Source: Paulownia fortunei
Taxonomy: Eukaryota > Streptophyta > Magnoliopsida > Lamiales > Paulowniaceae
Length of the DNA stretch: 64,000 nucleotides
Direction of reading: 5' to 3'
Assembly (NCBI GenBank): GCA_019321725.1
Contig: CM033109.1
Location: forward strand, 5,859,993-5,923,992
Shown here: positions 1 through 13,330 of the stretch, piece after piece
Position numbering within the stretch: the stretch's first letter is position 1
Layout of the letters: each line of letters begins with the position of its first letter
Position numbers and translations under genes: made by a program
The notes under the pieces: generated by a model
Seen by the model: only the letters and a program-made list of their open reading frames with translations
What the model was told of the DNA's origin: nothing
Database searches by the model: none

Positions 1-199
1 AAACAGACTTGTACGATTTGAGTAGCGTCTCTTAGCGCAAGATTTTTTGCACTACTCTATCCAAGCGCGTCTTGATATGGTTTAACTAATTACCTGCTGG
101 AAGCATTACTAGCCTTGAGCAATTAACTCAAAGGTTCTAATCAATTCTCCATCAACTGTAAGTACCTAAAGACTGCAGTATCCCTATTCAAAGTTGCCT

Positions 200-760
200 A
201 AAGGGATGGAGAGCTATTCCTTAAATATGTATAACATTTCATGGAAGTAGTTCATGAGCTCTCCCATGCAAATCACAAGCTACTGCTGGCATTATGCAGT
301 AAAACCTCCATAAAAGGATTCCATTGTAGAGAGACCCCTTACTATATTAGAAGATCTCTTAACTCGAGCTGGAAGTACATCCAGATAGAAGAGACAGTAG
401 GGGTGAGTACTCTAGGAAAGAGGAAGTAGAAGGAAGAAGATAAAGTTGAGAAAGAAAGGCAAAATGCATCCCCATCTGGCTATATTCATTTCATCCTCTG
501 AACGCTAGGCTATCAAAAATATTGACGATTGTTGACCAGCATGGGTTAGTTCAACCACCCCAACCATGGAAGAGAATCTCAAGCGAATGAAATCTGACAA
601 GCATTATCGCTTCCACCGAACTACGGGCACATGATAGAATAGTGCCACCACTTGAGGAATGAGGTCGAGAGGCTCATTTGAAATGGGTGTCTAACATAGT
701 ACATTGATAAATTTGAAGACAACTATACTATAAGCCTAATGCTTTAAGACTGTGCAACTC
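200..760 (+). mobile_element. Ty3/gypsy gag remnant (degenerate)
   Basis: The plus strand carries traces of a plant Ty3/gypsy gag. At about 240-430 an open stretch ends in a segment resembling the gag motif that precedes the zinc knuckle (YIQIEET). At about 595-700, read across stop codons and a frameshift, comes the pattern HYRFHRTTGH, then CHHLRNEVERLI. This resembles the conserved CRFHxxxGHxTEEC-xxL-xxEIExLI block of many gypsy gag proteins. Several stops and at least one frameshift show it is dead. The family call rests on motif memory only; no protease, RT or integrase is visible nearby. Confidence 0.45.
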
Positions 761-3099
761 ATCTTGAGAGCAAGAGGGGGCACAACGATGATAACTTCCC
801 TGCAGTTGGAATGATATGAGCATCACCTGAAGCCCCACGGACGGAGTTTGCTAATAGTGTAGGCGAAGAAATACTTATATTTTCATTGATTCATGCCTAT
901 GAGGAGGCCACTACTTAGTTTATCTTCTACATTATGCTCGATAAAGGCCAGCAGTTTTATTTCTTTGATCATTAAGAAAATTGTTTAGATCTACGTTATC
1001 ATACCCCAATAGGTAGAAATTTATTTATAAACTTGTTTCTCTGTTAATACAATTAATTTCTTGATATTCTAATATCTCTACGCACTTGCATCCTACTTAT
1101 GTATAATCAAGCTCAAGTGATGACATGACCTCGAAGTTTGACGAGATTCCCTTAAGGTCACTAATGAGCCAGGCTAGCTCGACCCCAGAATCCCATAGCT
1201 CAATTTCCCTTGAGGTCAAAGGCAGGATACGACCTAAGATATCTCAATTTCTCTTGAGGTTAATATACGCTTAGCCCCAGGCAATCAAGAGGAATTCTCT
1301 CAAGAAAATGCACTTAAGGACTATACACCCTACCTGTACCGACTCCCTTACTCGAAGAAGCCATACCAACTCCCTAATGTTATAAGTCAAATCAACTTTC
1401 TCCATCATAAGTACTATAAAACAATAAGTATTACACCAAGTGACAAAAAATCTAAGTGGTGTAACCTCAACATAAGCAAAAACAAGCATACATTAAATCA
1501 AATACCGAACTTAAGCTCGTGCAAAGAATTCAATTAGAAATTGCCAAGTCCACTAACGAAAGCAAAAAATATTTATACATACCTCAGGCATCAAGCTAAG
1601 CAAAAACTAACTCTATGAACAAGTAAAGAAAATGATCCTTCGCCTATGAAAGACGATAGCACGAACTAAAGAAAAAATTCCCAAGTCCATGAAGAGCTTG
1701 TCTCTACTAAGAAGATGAGCGGTGGAAGCAATTGCGTTGACTGCCTCGACGACTGCTACAACTTTAAGGTTGCAAACTCAAGTGCACATTGTGTTAAATA
1801 ATAAATTTATTGGGAGTTGAAGGTCGATTCATAGGGAAGTTGTTTAAAGTTTTTGAGTTTATATTTCTTAAAAGATGGGCGGAATATGATTTAGAATATA
1901 ATTTTTTTTTGCTATAACTAAAAAATCAAAGTAATAAAAGTATTGAAAATTAGAGATCCGTTCTTGAGTTTTGGATACAGAAAAGATTATTTATTTTTTT
2001 TTACCTCTTTTAAACACCACAATTGGAATTCATACATAATGAAGGTTTCAATGGAAAGATGTTATCAAATAGCTCATGTATTAAGGTAATCATGATATTG
2101 TTTTATTGTATACAAATAATCTCTTAACACCAATACTTGTTTATAGGATCAAGTATTTATTTGCATGTATTTTTCAAATACAAATTTTGTCATATATTGT
2201 TCTTTATACAATCAGCTGAATTTGGAAAAGTGATCAACATAAAAGTTGTAGATTTTTCTTTTAGCTTTATTTTTGAACTTGAATCACCTAATTCTAACTA
2301 TTAGGGAGAAAGTTATGCTTGATTTAAAAAAATATATTAGTGTAGATAGATCATTTCAAATACATATATTTAGATGAATTTTCTGTTATAATCAAGGTTG
2401 AATTGGACTAAGCTTTCAATAGCAAAATTGTAGTTCTATCTCTTATATTTTTAATGAAGTATGATTTAAGTCCATAGGACTTTTGAACATGGATTTATAT
2501 CCAAAATACAAAAATTGCATAAGTTTAAAAATATGTTTATTTTGAATTTAATGCAAGCCCAACAATCACTTGCAAAATTCAAGTGATTTCTTATATATAT
2601 TTTAATCTACACACGATGGACTTAAGAAAAAAATGGCCATTTACTTCTAATTGTGATGATTATTTGATCTAATAAAATATTATCTCCCAACTTGCTCATG
2701 AAACGTGTTGTCTTCTTCGATTTTATTTCGGCTCTTTTTGATATTTTTTGTTCATTAATTCCCTAACACTAAATATTTATAAAACTATAATATTAACAAA
2801 AATAAAGGAAGAAAAGTATAAAGAATTTGATACAAAAATATATCACAATATGCACTTATCAACAACGACATCGTCGTGATTAAGGCCAATAATATCAATA
2901 GCTTTATCGTCACCTACTGCCATAGCTCGCACTTTAGAAGAGTCCCTCCCCATGATCACTCAGAATAAAGACCAATGTAAGGCACTGGAAAGAAGAGAAA
3001 ACCATTAGCAAATCTACCATAAGAAATTAAGATGATAAAAAAGCTAAGTAAATCAACCATGCAACCAACAAAAGAAAATGGCTAAGTAATGTGAGACCA
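761..3099. other. No gene seen; retroelement-derived, AT-rich
   Basis: No coding gene is supported. 1080-1270 holds short repeats of the type 'ttcccttgaggtc', typical of decayed LTR or untranslated retroelement sequence. From about 2000 to 2870 the sequence is a diverged copy of 14560-15062: both contain the phrases 'aaaagttgta', 'agtccata', 'aaaagtataaa' and end near 'cttatcaaca'. Confidence 0.4.
2000..2870. repeat. Dispersed repeat, copy of 14560-15062
   Basis: This segment matches 14560-15062 over most of its length, with many substitutions and small gaps. Shared landmarks in the same order include 'ggactaagctttcaat' versus 'ggactgaacttccaat', 'agtccatag', 'gtataaa' and the terminal 'cttatcaaca'. 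Ending in CA and being present twice fits an LTR or another terminal part of a retroelement. No coding domain is associated, so the family is not assigned. Confidence 0.5.
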
Positions 3100-4350
3100 T
3101 TAACGCACGAACATGCATCGCATACTTTGACGTTAATAACGCGACTATGAGTGGGGGCCTCACCTAACACATCCGGCGACTCAACTAGACCTCAAAAAAA
3201 AAAAGCAATACCCTTACTCTCAAACTTACCAGACTCCAACAATGATGATAATGACCCTAACGAGCTAATCTCCTCACCCGACTCAACTGACTTGCTCGAG
3301 CAAAAACATTGGGAGACAGAGACGTGGACATTGTTTGCCCACTCGACCTGCAGATGTAGCATCTTTCTTACCGTGGGATGAATCAGAGATTCAGCTCAAG
3401 CTGTCTACTCGACCTAGCTAGTTTGAGCCACCCACTCAAGCTGGAAAATTAGATCTTCTACCAGGCTGCCTGCTGGCGATGGCAACGAATCTGATGATTT
3501 TCAATGGTAGTGAACACCTGCCGCCACCCATGACCTCTTTCCCATACCTATTAGTTTAAAACCCATTTTCTTTTCAGGGTTTTGGTTCATGGCAATATGT
3601 TTGATAAAATGCCTCAAAGAAGATCTTATCAAGAGATCTGATGTCAAAATCGAATACCTTTTATGGGGGCTCCGCACCATTAACCCCAATAAATAGGATA
3701 TTAATCAATAACGAACATATGCTTTAGCTAGTGAGTCTATATCTCTAGAGGAGATGCTCCTCATAAAATACATTCAATTTCCTACATAGGAATCAAGATG
3801 GGTTAACTCTATATATAAGGAATGCAGCACCAAGCTACTCACCCCAAGAGGTGACCTGCTCCAACATTCTCTACTCTTGACTGGCCTTCCTTACGTAAGG
3901 CTTGCCCGAGGGTAAAGGGCTTATGATGGCCCATGAGTCCAAAAATAGGCTCAATAAGTTAAGTACAACAGGTCGATTCAAATTATAAACCAGAACAAAA
4001 ACAAGACCCGATAGGCTAAGTCCATAGGGTCCACAAGTCAATACATAAAGTTATGCTATAATGCTTCAGCTAAGCCCAAGAAAGCCTAAAGCCCAATCCC
4101 ATGATAACCCTCATATCAATACTATAAATACCTCCAACCTTTATTATTAAAAGGTACGAAATCAGTTACAAACTTAGTTGCTCTCAAGTTCTCTGTCTTT
4201 AATTAACTTGCTCTAGAACTGATTTGAATATCAGAGGGTCTTTGCTAAATAAACTCCTGGCACCCCTATTGACTTTTTATGATATTGGCATCTACCCATG
4301 TTGCAGTTGATTTTCAACTAGGAATTTCAAGAAGAGTAGTGATACCACAT
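3100..4350 (+). mobile_element. Decayed LTR retrotransposon segment with LTR-like end
   Basis: About 3900-4340 looks like the regulatory end of a plant LTR. A TATA-like 'actataaata' at about 4122 is followed about 100 bases later by 'cagagggtctttgctaaat' (about 4233), which resembles the R/U5 text of gypsy LTRs. Upstream, 3150-3380 has a low-complexity polar reading frame (rich in D, S, N, P) that could be gag leader sequence, but it has no ATG in frame and no domain. Exact ends and target duplications were not found. Confidence 0.4.
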
Positions 4351-6280
4351 CAATAATCCTTCAACTTTGAGTCATGAACCTCCTAATTTTCCCAACACAA
4401 AATTGAGAATTAACAAGAAGCTTTAAATAAATTGCAATGAGGCATACTTTAAAGGAACCTTGAGAACATCTAATATGTAGTTTCAACTCAAATAAATTGA
4501 GGTATACACACAAATAAACCCTAAGAACATGAGATGAAACTTTAACTAAAATGAAATAAAGCATATAAAATCCAAACCGCATGGAATATCAAGCCTTTCA
4601 CTAAAAGAAGAAAATAATTGTTAGTGAATCAAAAAAGATTACGTGAGTAAAGGCTAGAGCAGGAACGAGAAAACGATAGTACAGAGCAATTTGAAAGAGC
4701 AGAGATTGGAGAAACATTAGAGACAAGATGATAAAGTGGAAATGTCTAAGTTGTGATGTACACATGTTAAGTACTAGTAAAAAATTTTGCTTTACCAAAA
4801 CAATGAATTTCACAAGTTTAAGAATACCTACTATTGTACATAATTTCTATAATTATTAACACATTTAAAGGAACAACTTTGTCATACCTCGAACCCCAAA
4901 ACCATGACAACCATCGTAAGCTCTTGGGAGCATCCCAAAAGCTTGCAAAACTAACTCAACAATCTCAATATTGTCCAATACTTATATATTGGTAGAGAGC
5001 ATCATACCTCATTTGCTCATAAGATAAATAAATAAGTATTAAAAGATCCACCAATCAAATTCCCAATCTTTATAATGATAAAACTCTGAGGGGTAATTAA
5101 ATCTCCAATGACAAGAAAAGTCTCTCATATAATAGATAAATCTAATAGTCAAACTTAAACTCTAAAGTGAAGCAAAAATGATAATGTCAAATGAAATCAA
5201 ATATAAATCCATCCTAATCAATTGTTAAAAGAAATTGCAAATAACTAAATTGAACTCCATGATATTTGCTCAACAATCCTCTTAGAATCTCTTGTTGACT
5301 AAGTCTTAATATTTGAAAAATATTGATAAAATTATGAGCACGACGACCCAATAAATAACCCTACCACTCAACTAGTTGGATCAAAAATTAAAAATATTTA
5401 TATAACTGATAAAATAAATACTCAAACAGAATCAATGCCATAATCATTTAAAGAAACTGAGTGCAAGACATAAAATTTAAATAACAAGACCAAACCAATT
5501 ATGTCCACCACACACAACACCATATATAAGCCAACTTGGGTCATGCAGGTTTAACCCCTCCTATTTTAGGTCACATGACAGAGTTCATACCCCTATCATG
5601 AGTTACGAACCAATGCTTAACCCCAATTGGTCTTGATTGCTCTGGCCTATTCTGGAATAGCCGCTAGTGCATATGATCTCAATAAAAGTCTTAAAAACCA
5701 AAGATTTCACAAAAGCAACACGTTCACAAAACCACATTTTAAGAATTCAATTTTAAATGCATAAACACATAAATCACAATTATAAAATGTATTTTCACAA
5801 TTCAATACATAATATAGACTTGCTTGATCCGCCCAAAATCACAATTTTTAACACACACCAAAATACTACATATACTATTTACACATTAAAAAAGTAAAAA
5901 ATTACTTACCTCAACTCCAAATAAAATCACGTGTCGTCCAAGCCTACTTGTTCAACTAAATCTAAAAGAATATAAATACCATAAATTTATAAAATATTAA
6001 ATTCAATTATTCATATCAAATCTTAGTTTCTATCTAAATTTCTAAAATCTTCACTAACTCTGCCTTACAGAATAATTATGAATATGATAATCCATCACTT
6101 ACAAGGTCAGCTGGTAGTTCCCATTTCAACTTTATCATAATTTTATTTGTATTCTATTATTTCACGTAGACACGAGGTTTTTTATACGTATGAAACAAAC
6201 CACCAATATAATATTTCTTTTATCCTTACTAGAGTTTTTTCCTATATATGCACGATCGCAATTTATTCAAATAAACTGTT
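4351..6280. other. No gene seen; AT-rich intergenic DNA
   Basis: Strongly AT-rich, with no reading frame of recognisable composition and no clear terminal repeats. The more GC-rich patch at 5510-5690 reads like retroelement untranslated sequence, but I cannot classify it. Confidence 0.35.
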
Positions 6281-6866
6281 AAGTTGTTGGATGATTTCCC
6301 TTCAAAATGTGCACATTTGGTTTAAGTTTTTTTTTTCACGTGGGCAAGTGAGTTGTTTATTTAGTCCACCTTAGCCTCCTCATTCCTTCGCTTGGGCACC
6401 ACATGATACGAGTCCTATCCAGCATGATAAAATTCACCGAAATCCTCAAAAATCTTCAATTTTTGAGTGTCACATGCGGTGCACAAGATTTTTTTCAACT
6501 AAATTCATAATTTCCACTGAAATTAGTCCTCAATCCATGAGTTTTTAATATTTATAGGGCTTAATTACCATTTTGAATTTAACCAATATAATTTTTGTCA
6601 CACCCCTTAGTTATGGGACCAATTTTATAATTTTTTCTAATTAAACTAAATAAATAGCAAATAATACAATGCAACTCCTCTTCATTTAATTTTTTAAAAT
6701 TATCAAAACAACATAGGCACCACCAACAATCATTCAAGAAAATTAAAAAAGAGAAAAGAGAAAACCCTAAAATAAGAAGAAGAAACAAAGGCTTACAAAG
6801 AATTACTACTTTCTTGAACCTAATTATATCCTCTAGAGCTCCATTTTCATTGTGATCAATTTAAGG

Positions 6867-7262
6867 AAGGGCCAGAATTTTTTTCTTCAAAACGTTGAAT
6901 TGCTCAGTCGCTCTCCACCGGAGTTGGTGGCCCTTTGCAGTGTTGCTTGTGTCCACCAAGCCCCTGCTCGACGGTGAAAGATCTCCCGCACCTCAGGCAT
7001 TGGCGGGCACCACAGCAACATAGAGGCGGCGGTGGGTTAAACACCACAGCTTCCAAATAGTTCGCGGCCTCTTCCTCCTTCTCCATATAGGCCCACCTCT
7101 TGTTCTCCCTAATCGTGTGGGGGGCCTTGTCACTGCCCAGGGCATGGTAGCTTGCGAAGGCCTAACCACAGATGCTGCAAGCGAATTAATTTTGGTTTCA
7201 GGTCTTCAGGACGATTAGGATCCTCTTCTTGAGAGGCAAATCCTTCACATTCCATGACCCAA
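6867..7262 (-). pseudogene. C2H2 zinc-finger/EAR-family pseudogene A
   Basis: This is a relative of the gene at 23143-23945. The correct frame on the minus strand starts with NVKDLPLKKRILIVL, equal to DVKDLPPKKRILIIL in that gene. It then hits stops before and just after FACSIC, the first half of the QALGGH-type finger. The rest stays open from an internal Met at 7086 and keeps a second finger, CLRCGRSFTVEQGLGGHKQHC (C-x2-C-x12-H-x3-C). Four residues are missing between the fingers relative to the 23 kb copy. The N-terminal finger is absent, and the C-terminal DLNELPP EAR motif is deleted: RAIQFFDLNEL becomes AIQRFEEK. Not expected to give a functional protein. Confidence 0.8.
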
Positions 7263-7302
7263 AAGTCGAGATTTGACAAAATGGAGCTAAGAAAGCAAAA
7301 AA

Positions 7303-7331
7303 TACACACACACACACAAATATATATATCT
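7303..7331. repeat. CA/TA microsatellite
   Basis: A run of CA followed by a run of TA, just upstream (promoter side) of pseudogene A. The same compound repeat, longer, lies at the equivalent place in block B (about 9873-9917), so it predates the duplication. Confidence 0.85.
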
Positions 7332-9424
7332 TTCGATCATACATCATACACGATGGTTTTTAAATTCTACGTTGAACGAACACTTCTAAAATTAACTCAC
7401 CCCCGTCACGACATTTGGACATGATGTATGCAGACAATCTCTAGCACTCCAAAAACATGCCAAAAATATGATTAATATACATGTTAAGCACTTACGAGAT
7501 ATGTATAATGTACATTTTATGTTAACTGACTAAATTCTTATATGTCATATTGCACGACATAACATAAATTCAAAATGTTAAAAATTTAATATTAGATGGA
7601 TTTTTTTTGTGTTTAATGTTTAATTTATCTAACTCTTTTTATTCATCCATGTTAACTCATGTCTATTGAGTTAGTTTTTGATGGTGTAATTTAATAAATA
7701 CTTATTAAACATCTATATTTATCATTTATTTTTTTCTCACTATTATAGCATTGATATAACTTAACATCAAAAGTTTTTAGTATTTTTAAATACTAATAAT
7801 GTGATTTTTATAAATGTGTCGTATTGTGTCCTATAAATTTTGGAAACTAAGTCTCATATCATATCGTATTAGTATAGTATATTTGTGTTCATGCAACATA
7901 GTTTAAACTTTTTTTCCTTTTTGTTCTCATAGTTTCGAAAACAACATATATATTGAATTCTTTATTGCAGTTATTTTTTATTTTATTTATTTCAAGTCTT
8001 ATCCTTCCAAATTCTTAATTTTGTGGTCTTATATCTCATTTTCTCTCTTAGGCACCCAACTATTCAAAACGTTGCACTTTTAAGGTGGATGTAATTTGGC
8101 TGTATTTAGAAAATTTAGCAGCCATCAATGGAATGGAAGTAAGAACCAGAAATCTCCAATGAGGAGATGAAGTTCAAGCAAAGAATATGGGTACCTAAAA
8201 GGGGCGGAAAATAGATTATTTTCTTCAAAACTTAATTGTTTTAGTAGATGAAAATTTATCACATAATCAAACTCAAAATGCAAGACACGCCCATACAAAT
8301 ATAGTATATCTTTTGATTAGTAGGTCATATATAGTTGGACTGACACGACACAATATAAAAATGAACAAATTCAAAAAACAAAAATGACAATATAAAATTA
8401 ATTTGAACTCATATCCAAATACTTACGGCATATGTTCGTATTACAAATGTGTCGATGTTAACTAAATACAAATATGTCATAATGCAAGGCAGAGCATAAC
8501 TTGAAAATGTAAAAAATCTGATAATTAAATATTTAAATTTTTGTGGTCAATAATTAGTTTATTTAAATTTTTGTGGTCAAAAACTAATTTGATGGTGTAA
8601 CTCGGTAAATGCTTATTGAACATATTTTAAAATGATTATATGGTTAACTAACTAAAAACTAATTCATTATTTAGATATATTAATTAAAAATATTCATTAA
8701 GTGTTAAGAAATAATTAATTAGTTAACTAATTCAAAATTAATTTAGAATTGTATTATATTAATTGTAGTTATTCATTAATTTTCAACAAAATTAGTTAAA
8801 TAATTAAAAATTATTTTATAATTGAATTATACTAATTAAAGTTATTTATTAGGGTGTTGGATGATTCTCCAAAATGTGCACATTTGGCCCATGTTTTTTC
8901 CACATGAGTAAGTGAGTTGGTTTATTTAGTCCACATCAGCCTCGTCATTCCTCCGCTTGGGCACCACAAGGGACGATCCAGTAGGGCAAAAGTCAGAATC
9001 TCCAAAATTCCGAATTTTTGAGTGTCACGTGCAGTGCACATGACTTTTTCTGATCAAATTCATATTTTCTGGCGAAATTAGTTCTTAATTCATGAGTTTT
9101 TCTAAATTTATAGGAGTTAATTACAATTTTGAATTTAACCAAAACCATTTTGGCACACCCCCTTAGTTGCAGGACCATTTTTATAATTTTTCCTAATTAA
9201 ACTAAATGAAAAGAGAATAATACAATGACGCTCCTCTTTATTGAATTTTTGAAAATTATCAAAACAGTATATAGGCATCACCAACATTCATTCAAGCAAA
9301 GTAAAAAACAAAATTGAAAAAAACCCTAAAATAAGAAGAAGAAATAAAGGATTACAAGGAAATGCAACTTTCTTGAACCTAACTATATATTCTCTAGAGC
9401 TCCATTTTTATCATGATCAATTTA

Positions 9425-9840
9425 AGGCAGGGCCAGAATTTCTTGCTCAAAACATTGAATTGCTCTGTTGCTCTCCACCGGAACTGGTGGCCCTTTGCAG
9501 TGCCGCTTGTGTCCACCAAGCCCCTGCCCGATGGTGAAAGATCTCCTACACCTCAGGCATTGGAGGGCACCATAGTAGCACGGAGATAGTGGTGGGTCAT
9601 ACACCACTAAAGCCCAATTATCACTAGCTCCAAATAGTCTGCGGCCTCTTCCTTCTCCTCCATGCGTGCCCACCTCTTGTTCTTCCTAATCGTGTGGTGG
9701 GCATTGTGCCCGCCCAGGGCACAGTAGCTTGCAAAGGCCCGCCCATAGATGCTGCAAATGAACTGATTTTGGTTTTAGGCCTATAGGACGATTAGGATCC
9801 TCTTCTTGATAGGCAAATCCTTCACATCCCATGACCCGAA
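9425..9840 (-). pseudogene. C2H2 zinc-finger/EAR-family pseudogene B
   Basis: A minus-strand relative of the 23 kb gene. The first remaining finger reads FICSIYGRAFASYCALGGH: the second zinc-binding Cys is replaced by Tyr. A frameshift follows near 9620, after which the other frame continues with the finger CLRCRRSFTIGQGLGGHKRHC and a tail VESNRAIQCFEQEILALP, then a stop. The DLNELPPP segment between RAIQ.F and EILALP is deleted, as in A and C. There is no N-terminal finger. The frameshift, the lost Cys and the lost EAR motif together argue for a pseudogene. Confidence 0.8.
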
Positions 9841-9872
9841 AGTCTAGATTTGGCAAAATGGAGCTAAGCAAA

Positions 9873-9918
9873 AACACACACACACACACACATAATTATA
9901 TATATATATATATATATC
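9873..9918. repeat. CA then TA microsatellite
   Basis: An (AC)n run followed by a (TA)n run, the homologue in block B of the microsatellite at 7303-7331. Confidence 0.85.
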
Positions 9919-12539
9919 TTTTGATCTTACATCATACATGATGATTTGTAAATTCTACGTTGAACGAACACTTCTAAATTAACTTAACTCTGGTCGCGAC
10001 ATTTGGATGTGGCAAGATATATGCGGACAATCTCTAGCACTCTAAACACATGCCCGAAAAATTAACAAAAATATGATTAATATATGCACATGATAAGCAC
10101 TTACGAGATATGTATAATGTGCACTTTACGTTAACTGACTATATTCTAATATGTCAAATTGCACGGCATAACATAAATTCAAAATGTAAAAAGTTTGATA
10201 TTAGATGGATTCTTTTTTGTGTTCAACGATATTTTTATCTAACTCATTTTATTCATCCATGGTAATTTATATATATTAAGCTAGTTTTGGATGGTGTAAT
10301 TTAATAAATATTTATTAAACATCCATATTTGTCATTTAATTTTTCTCACAGTTATAATGTTGGTATAAACTTAACATCAAAAGTATTTAGTATGTTTAAA
10401 TACTAATAATGTGATTTTTATAAATTTATTGCATTGTGTCCTATAAATTTTGGAAACTAAATCTCATGTTCATATCTTATTGTATTTGTGTAGTATGTCT
10501 GTGTTCATGCAACATAGTTTAAACTTTTTTCCCTTTTTGATCTCATAGTTTCAGAAAGAACATACATATTGCATTCTTTGGTGTAGTTATTTTTTACTTA
10601 ATTTATTTCAATCTTTCTAAATTTTAAATTGTGTGGTCTTAATTCTCTCATTTTCTCTCTTAGGCACCCAACTATTCAAAATGTTGTGCTTCTTCTCAAG
10701 TGGATGTAATTTGGTTGTATTTAGAAAATTTAGCAGCCAATGATGGAATGGAAGTAGAGCTAGAAATCTCCAGATAAGATGTGAAGTTCAAGCAAAGAAT
10801 ACGGTATATCTTTTGATAAGTGGGTCATATTTAAATTATGATTTTTTAAATTTAATATATATGATAAATGAACACTTCTAAAAAAGCAGTTGCATCCATA
10901 TAGGACTGACACAGCACAATGCTCACAAACACTCCTTAAATACCTGTGTGGGACATCATGAACAAATTCAAAAAATTAAAATTGAAATATAAAATTAAAA
11001 GGAACACATATCCAAACACTCACGACATATGTATATATTACAAGTGTGTCGATGTTAACTAAATACAAATATATCATAATGCAAGACATAACATAACTTG
11101 AAAATGTAAAAAAATTGATAATTAGATGTTTTATTTTTTGGGTTCAATAATTAGTTTATCTTACTCGTTTTGTTTAAAAAAATTAATTTGATGGTGTAAC
11201 TCAGCAAATGCTTATTAAACATAATTTAATTATGTAATTTCTTACAGTTACAACATTAACATTAACAGTAACTATTTCATTAAAAACATTTAGTATTATA
11301 AAATTTTAGGTCTTTTTGTAAATATATGTTGGTCGCATTATTGTTCCACTTTTTTTTAAATTTAAACATGCCGCATGTCCATATTGTATCTTAGCTGTAT
11401 TGCATGTCCATATCCATACAACATAAATTTAGACATTCTTATTCCTATTGATCCGATATTTTCCAAAATGATGCATAACATTCTTTGTTGTCGAAAATAT
11501 TAGTTTGTCCATTTTTTTGGCCATTACTGATATTATTTCTTGTCTTATTGTCATAGAGTTTATTTTTTTATCACTAAGTTGATACTATAAATGTGCACCA
11601 TGGTGTCAATTTTTGCATGCTATATAAATTTTCTGAGCTCGCATCCATCTGGCTTGTATATATTGCAATGTTATACTAATTCAATATATTACGTTTTTAA
11701 AACTTGACAATAAATTTCTACATAAGGAACTCGTTTTATTTCAATTGTTCTTACTATTTAATTTATATTCTAGGTCCTCCTCGCCATGGATCTAAATTAA
11801 CTCCTTATAATCTCCACATAACTCATTATTAAAGTTAAAAATAAATCTTTGATCTTATAAGTTGGTCTATATATTTTCAAGTTTTACCTTTATCTATCAT
11901 TTTGTAAGTGTAGTCTACTGATTCTAAGGAAAATTCAATTTAATTTTGATTGAAAATTTAAAATTTGGCTGGAAAAATTTGATCAAAAGTTCAACATTTC
12001 AAAATTTAAGATATAAATTGCATAAACACCCTGTTTTTCACCAATGTTGCAAAAAAGAAAAAAAAATTATTAAAAAATACCCAAAAGCCCACCTCAACCA
12101 ACGCCTATCGGTGGTAACGTGATGGAGGTCATGCTCCAGTATGCGATTGATGAGGTGGGTTTTTAGCTTTTTTTTTCATACATGGATTTATTCCCCCATT
12201 AGGTCAAAACACGAGTGTTTTTATGTAATTCACTCCTAAAAAAATTTTATTTTTTAATTTCCGAAAAAAACATTGAATTCCCTTTTGAATTACTGGTCAC
12301 ATTAAACCCTAATTTCCATCAGGTCAATAAATGATGAACAAAGTTTGCAACATGGCTAGATAGAGAGTAAAATATAAAAATAGACCTAACTTCCTGGATC
12401 AAAATTATTTTTTTGGCCCCTTATTAAAAATAGGATGTTCTCATTTACAATAGGATCCCATGCTTAAGCAATAAACTAGAGTTGTGTATGGTCTCCAACA
12501 AATTTAGGTACCATTTAAGTTATGATTTTGCAAGATAGT

Positions 12540-13330
12540 ATTGTAAGTCACCGTTTTCGTGTGGCAACCAGTTTTACCATAGTATCATAAACCTTCATAA
12601 CAACATGACACCATTTTTATTAATATGAGGATTATCATTATTACACTAACCAAACTTACAATTTACCTTTTTCTCTTAGTTAGTTCATTTGTTCTTAAAC
12701 CTATCTAAGCTTGTTTGAGTGTACTGTAAGAAAAAAAATATATTGAAAAAGAAGAAGAAAATGCAACAATCTGTATGACCAACATGGCAAAAAAAAAATT
12801 ATTGATAAAAAATTAAATGATAATGTGAAATTTGTCAGTAATGACATAATAAGTTACATTAATTTTTATTTTGTCACTAGCATTATGTAATAAGTAAAAA
12901 ATTACTCCTTTTTGCCACAATATTAGTTCAATGGTAACAAAATTTTGTGTTTTAAATTGTCAATATTGATAATTAATGAGAAAAGTATAGTAACAACTTA
13001 GCGACAACTAAAATAATTGCTATGATTTATGACAAGATTTTGATTGTCGCTACACATAGGTCTCTAATTAATAATGGTGATAACTTAAATATAATTTTTA
13101 TTACTATTAAACTTATGAAAGAAGTTAATCCATCAACATCCAATAAAGAAATAATACTCTCTATGCCCGTTAAATTATGTTTGAATCAATGTGAAGTTTC
13201 AAATGATAGGTAAAAAAATTGAATTTTATGGTATGAAATCTTTACTTTAGTAATACTGTAATTTTTGGAAAATAAAATGTCATTTAAAAATTAAACATTA
13301 TTTGTGAACGCCAGAAAAAATAAATAAATA
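12540..13330. mobile_element. CACTA-type MITE-like remnant and flank
   Basis: About 12560-12665 matches 26345-26465 (shared 'ggattatcattattacact'), the flank of another zinc-finger-cluster block. About 12780-13120 is homologous to 26600-26910. Both carry repeated 'gtcact/gtgac' motifs (for example 'gtgacaactta' forms) of the kind seen in CACTA subterminal regions. The right end is not preserved, and no ORF here has coding character. Confidence 0.45.

Larger units (their letters stand above)
6285..8640 (-). repeat. Duplicated block A carrying a zinc-finger pseudogene
   Basis: First of four related blocks (A 6285-8640, B 8845-12520, C 15062-16195 inverted, D 16235-18300). A begins with 'gttggatgattt', 'aaaatgtgcacatttgg' and 'cgcttgggcaccaca', all shared with B near 8853-8965. 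It continues through the 3' flank, the zinc-finger pseudogene, a CA/TA microsatellite (about 7303-7330), a promoter-side flank, and the tail 'aaaatttagcagcca', which recurs at about 10723 (B) and 17475 (D). The blocks are diverged by many substitutions and small gaps, so the duplication is not recent. Confidence 0.75.
8845..12520 (-). repeat. Duplicated block B carrying a zinc-finger pseudogene
   Basis: Second and longest copy of the block. It follows block A landmark for landmark from 'gggtgttggatgatt' to the region around 11250. It then carries about 1.1 kb (roughly 11250-12320) that is missing from block D, and resumes matching D at 'gatgttctcattta' and 'ccatgcttaagcaataa' (about 12430-12480 versus 18200-18240). 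Text near 12100-12240, such as 'gatgaggtgggttttta', recurs loosely at about 25760-25880, so parts of this flank are more widely dispersed in the cluster. Confidence 0.75.

Noticed and set aside
3151..3381. 76-residue frame as a gene
   Set aside because: It opens with GTG, not ATG, is low-complexity, and sits in retroelement debris; at most a gag leader remnant.
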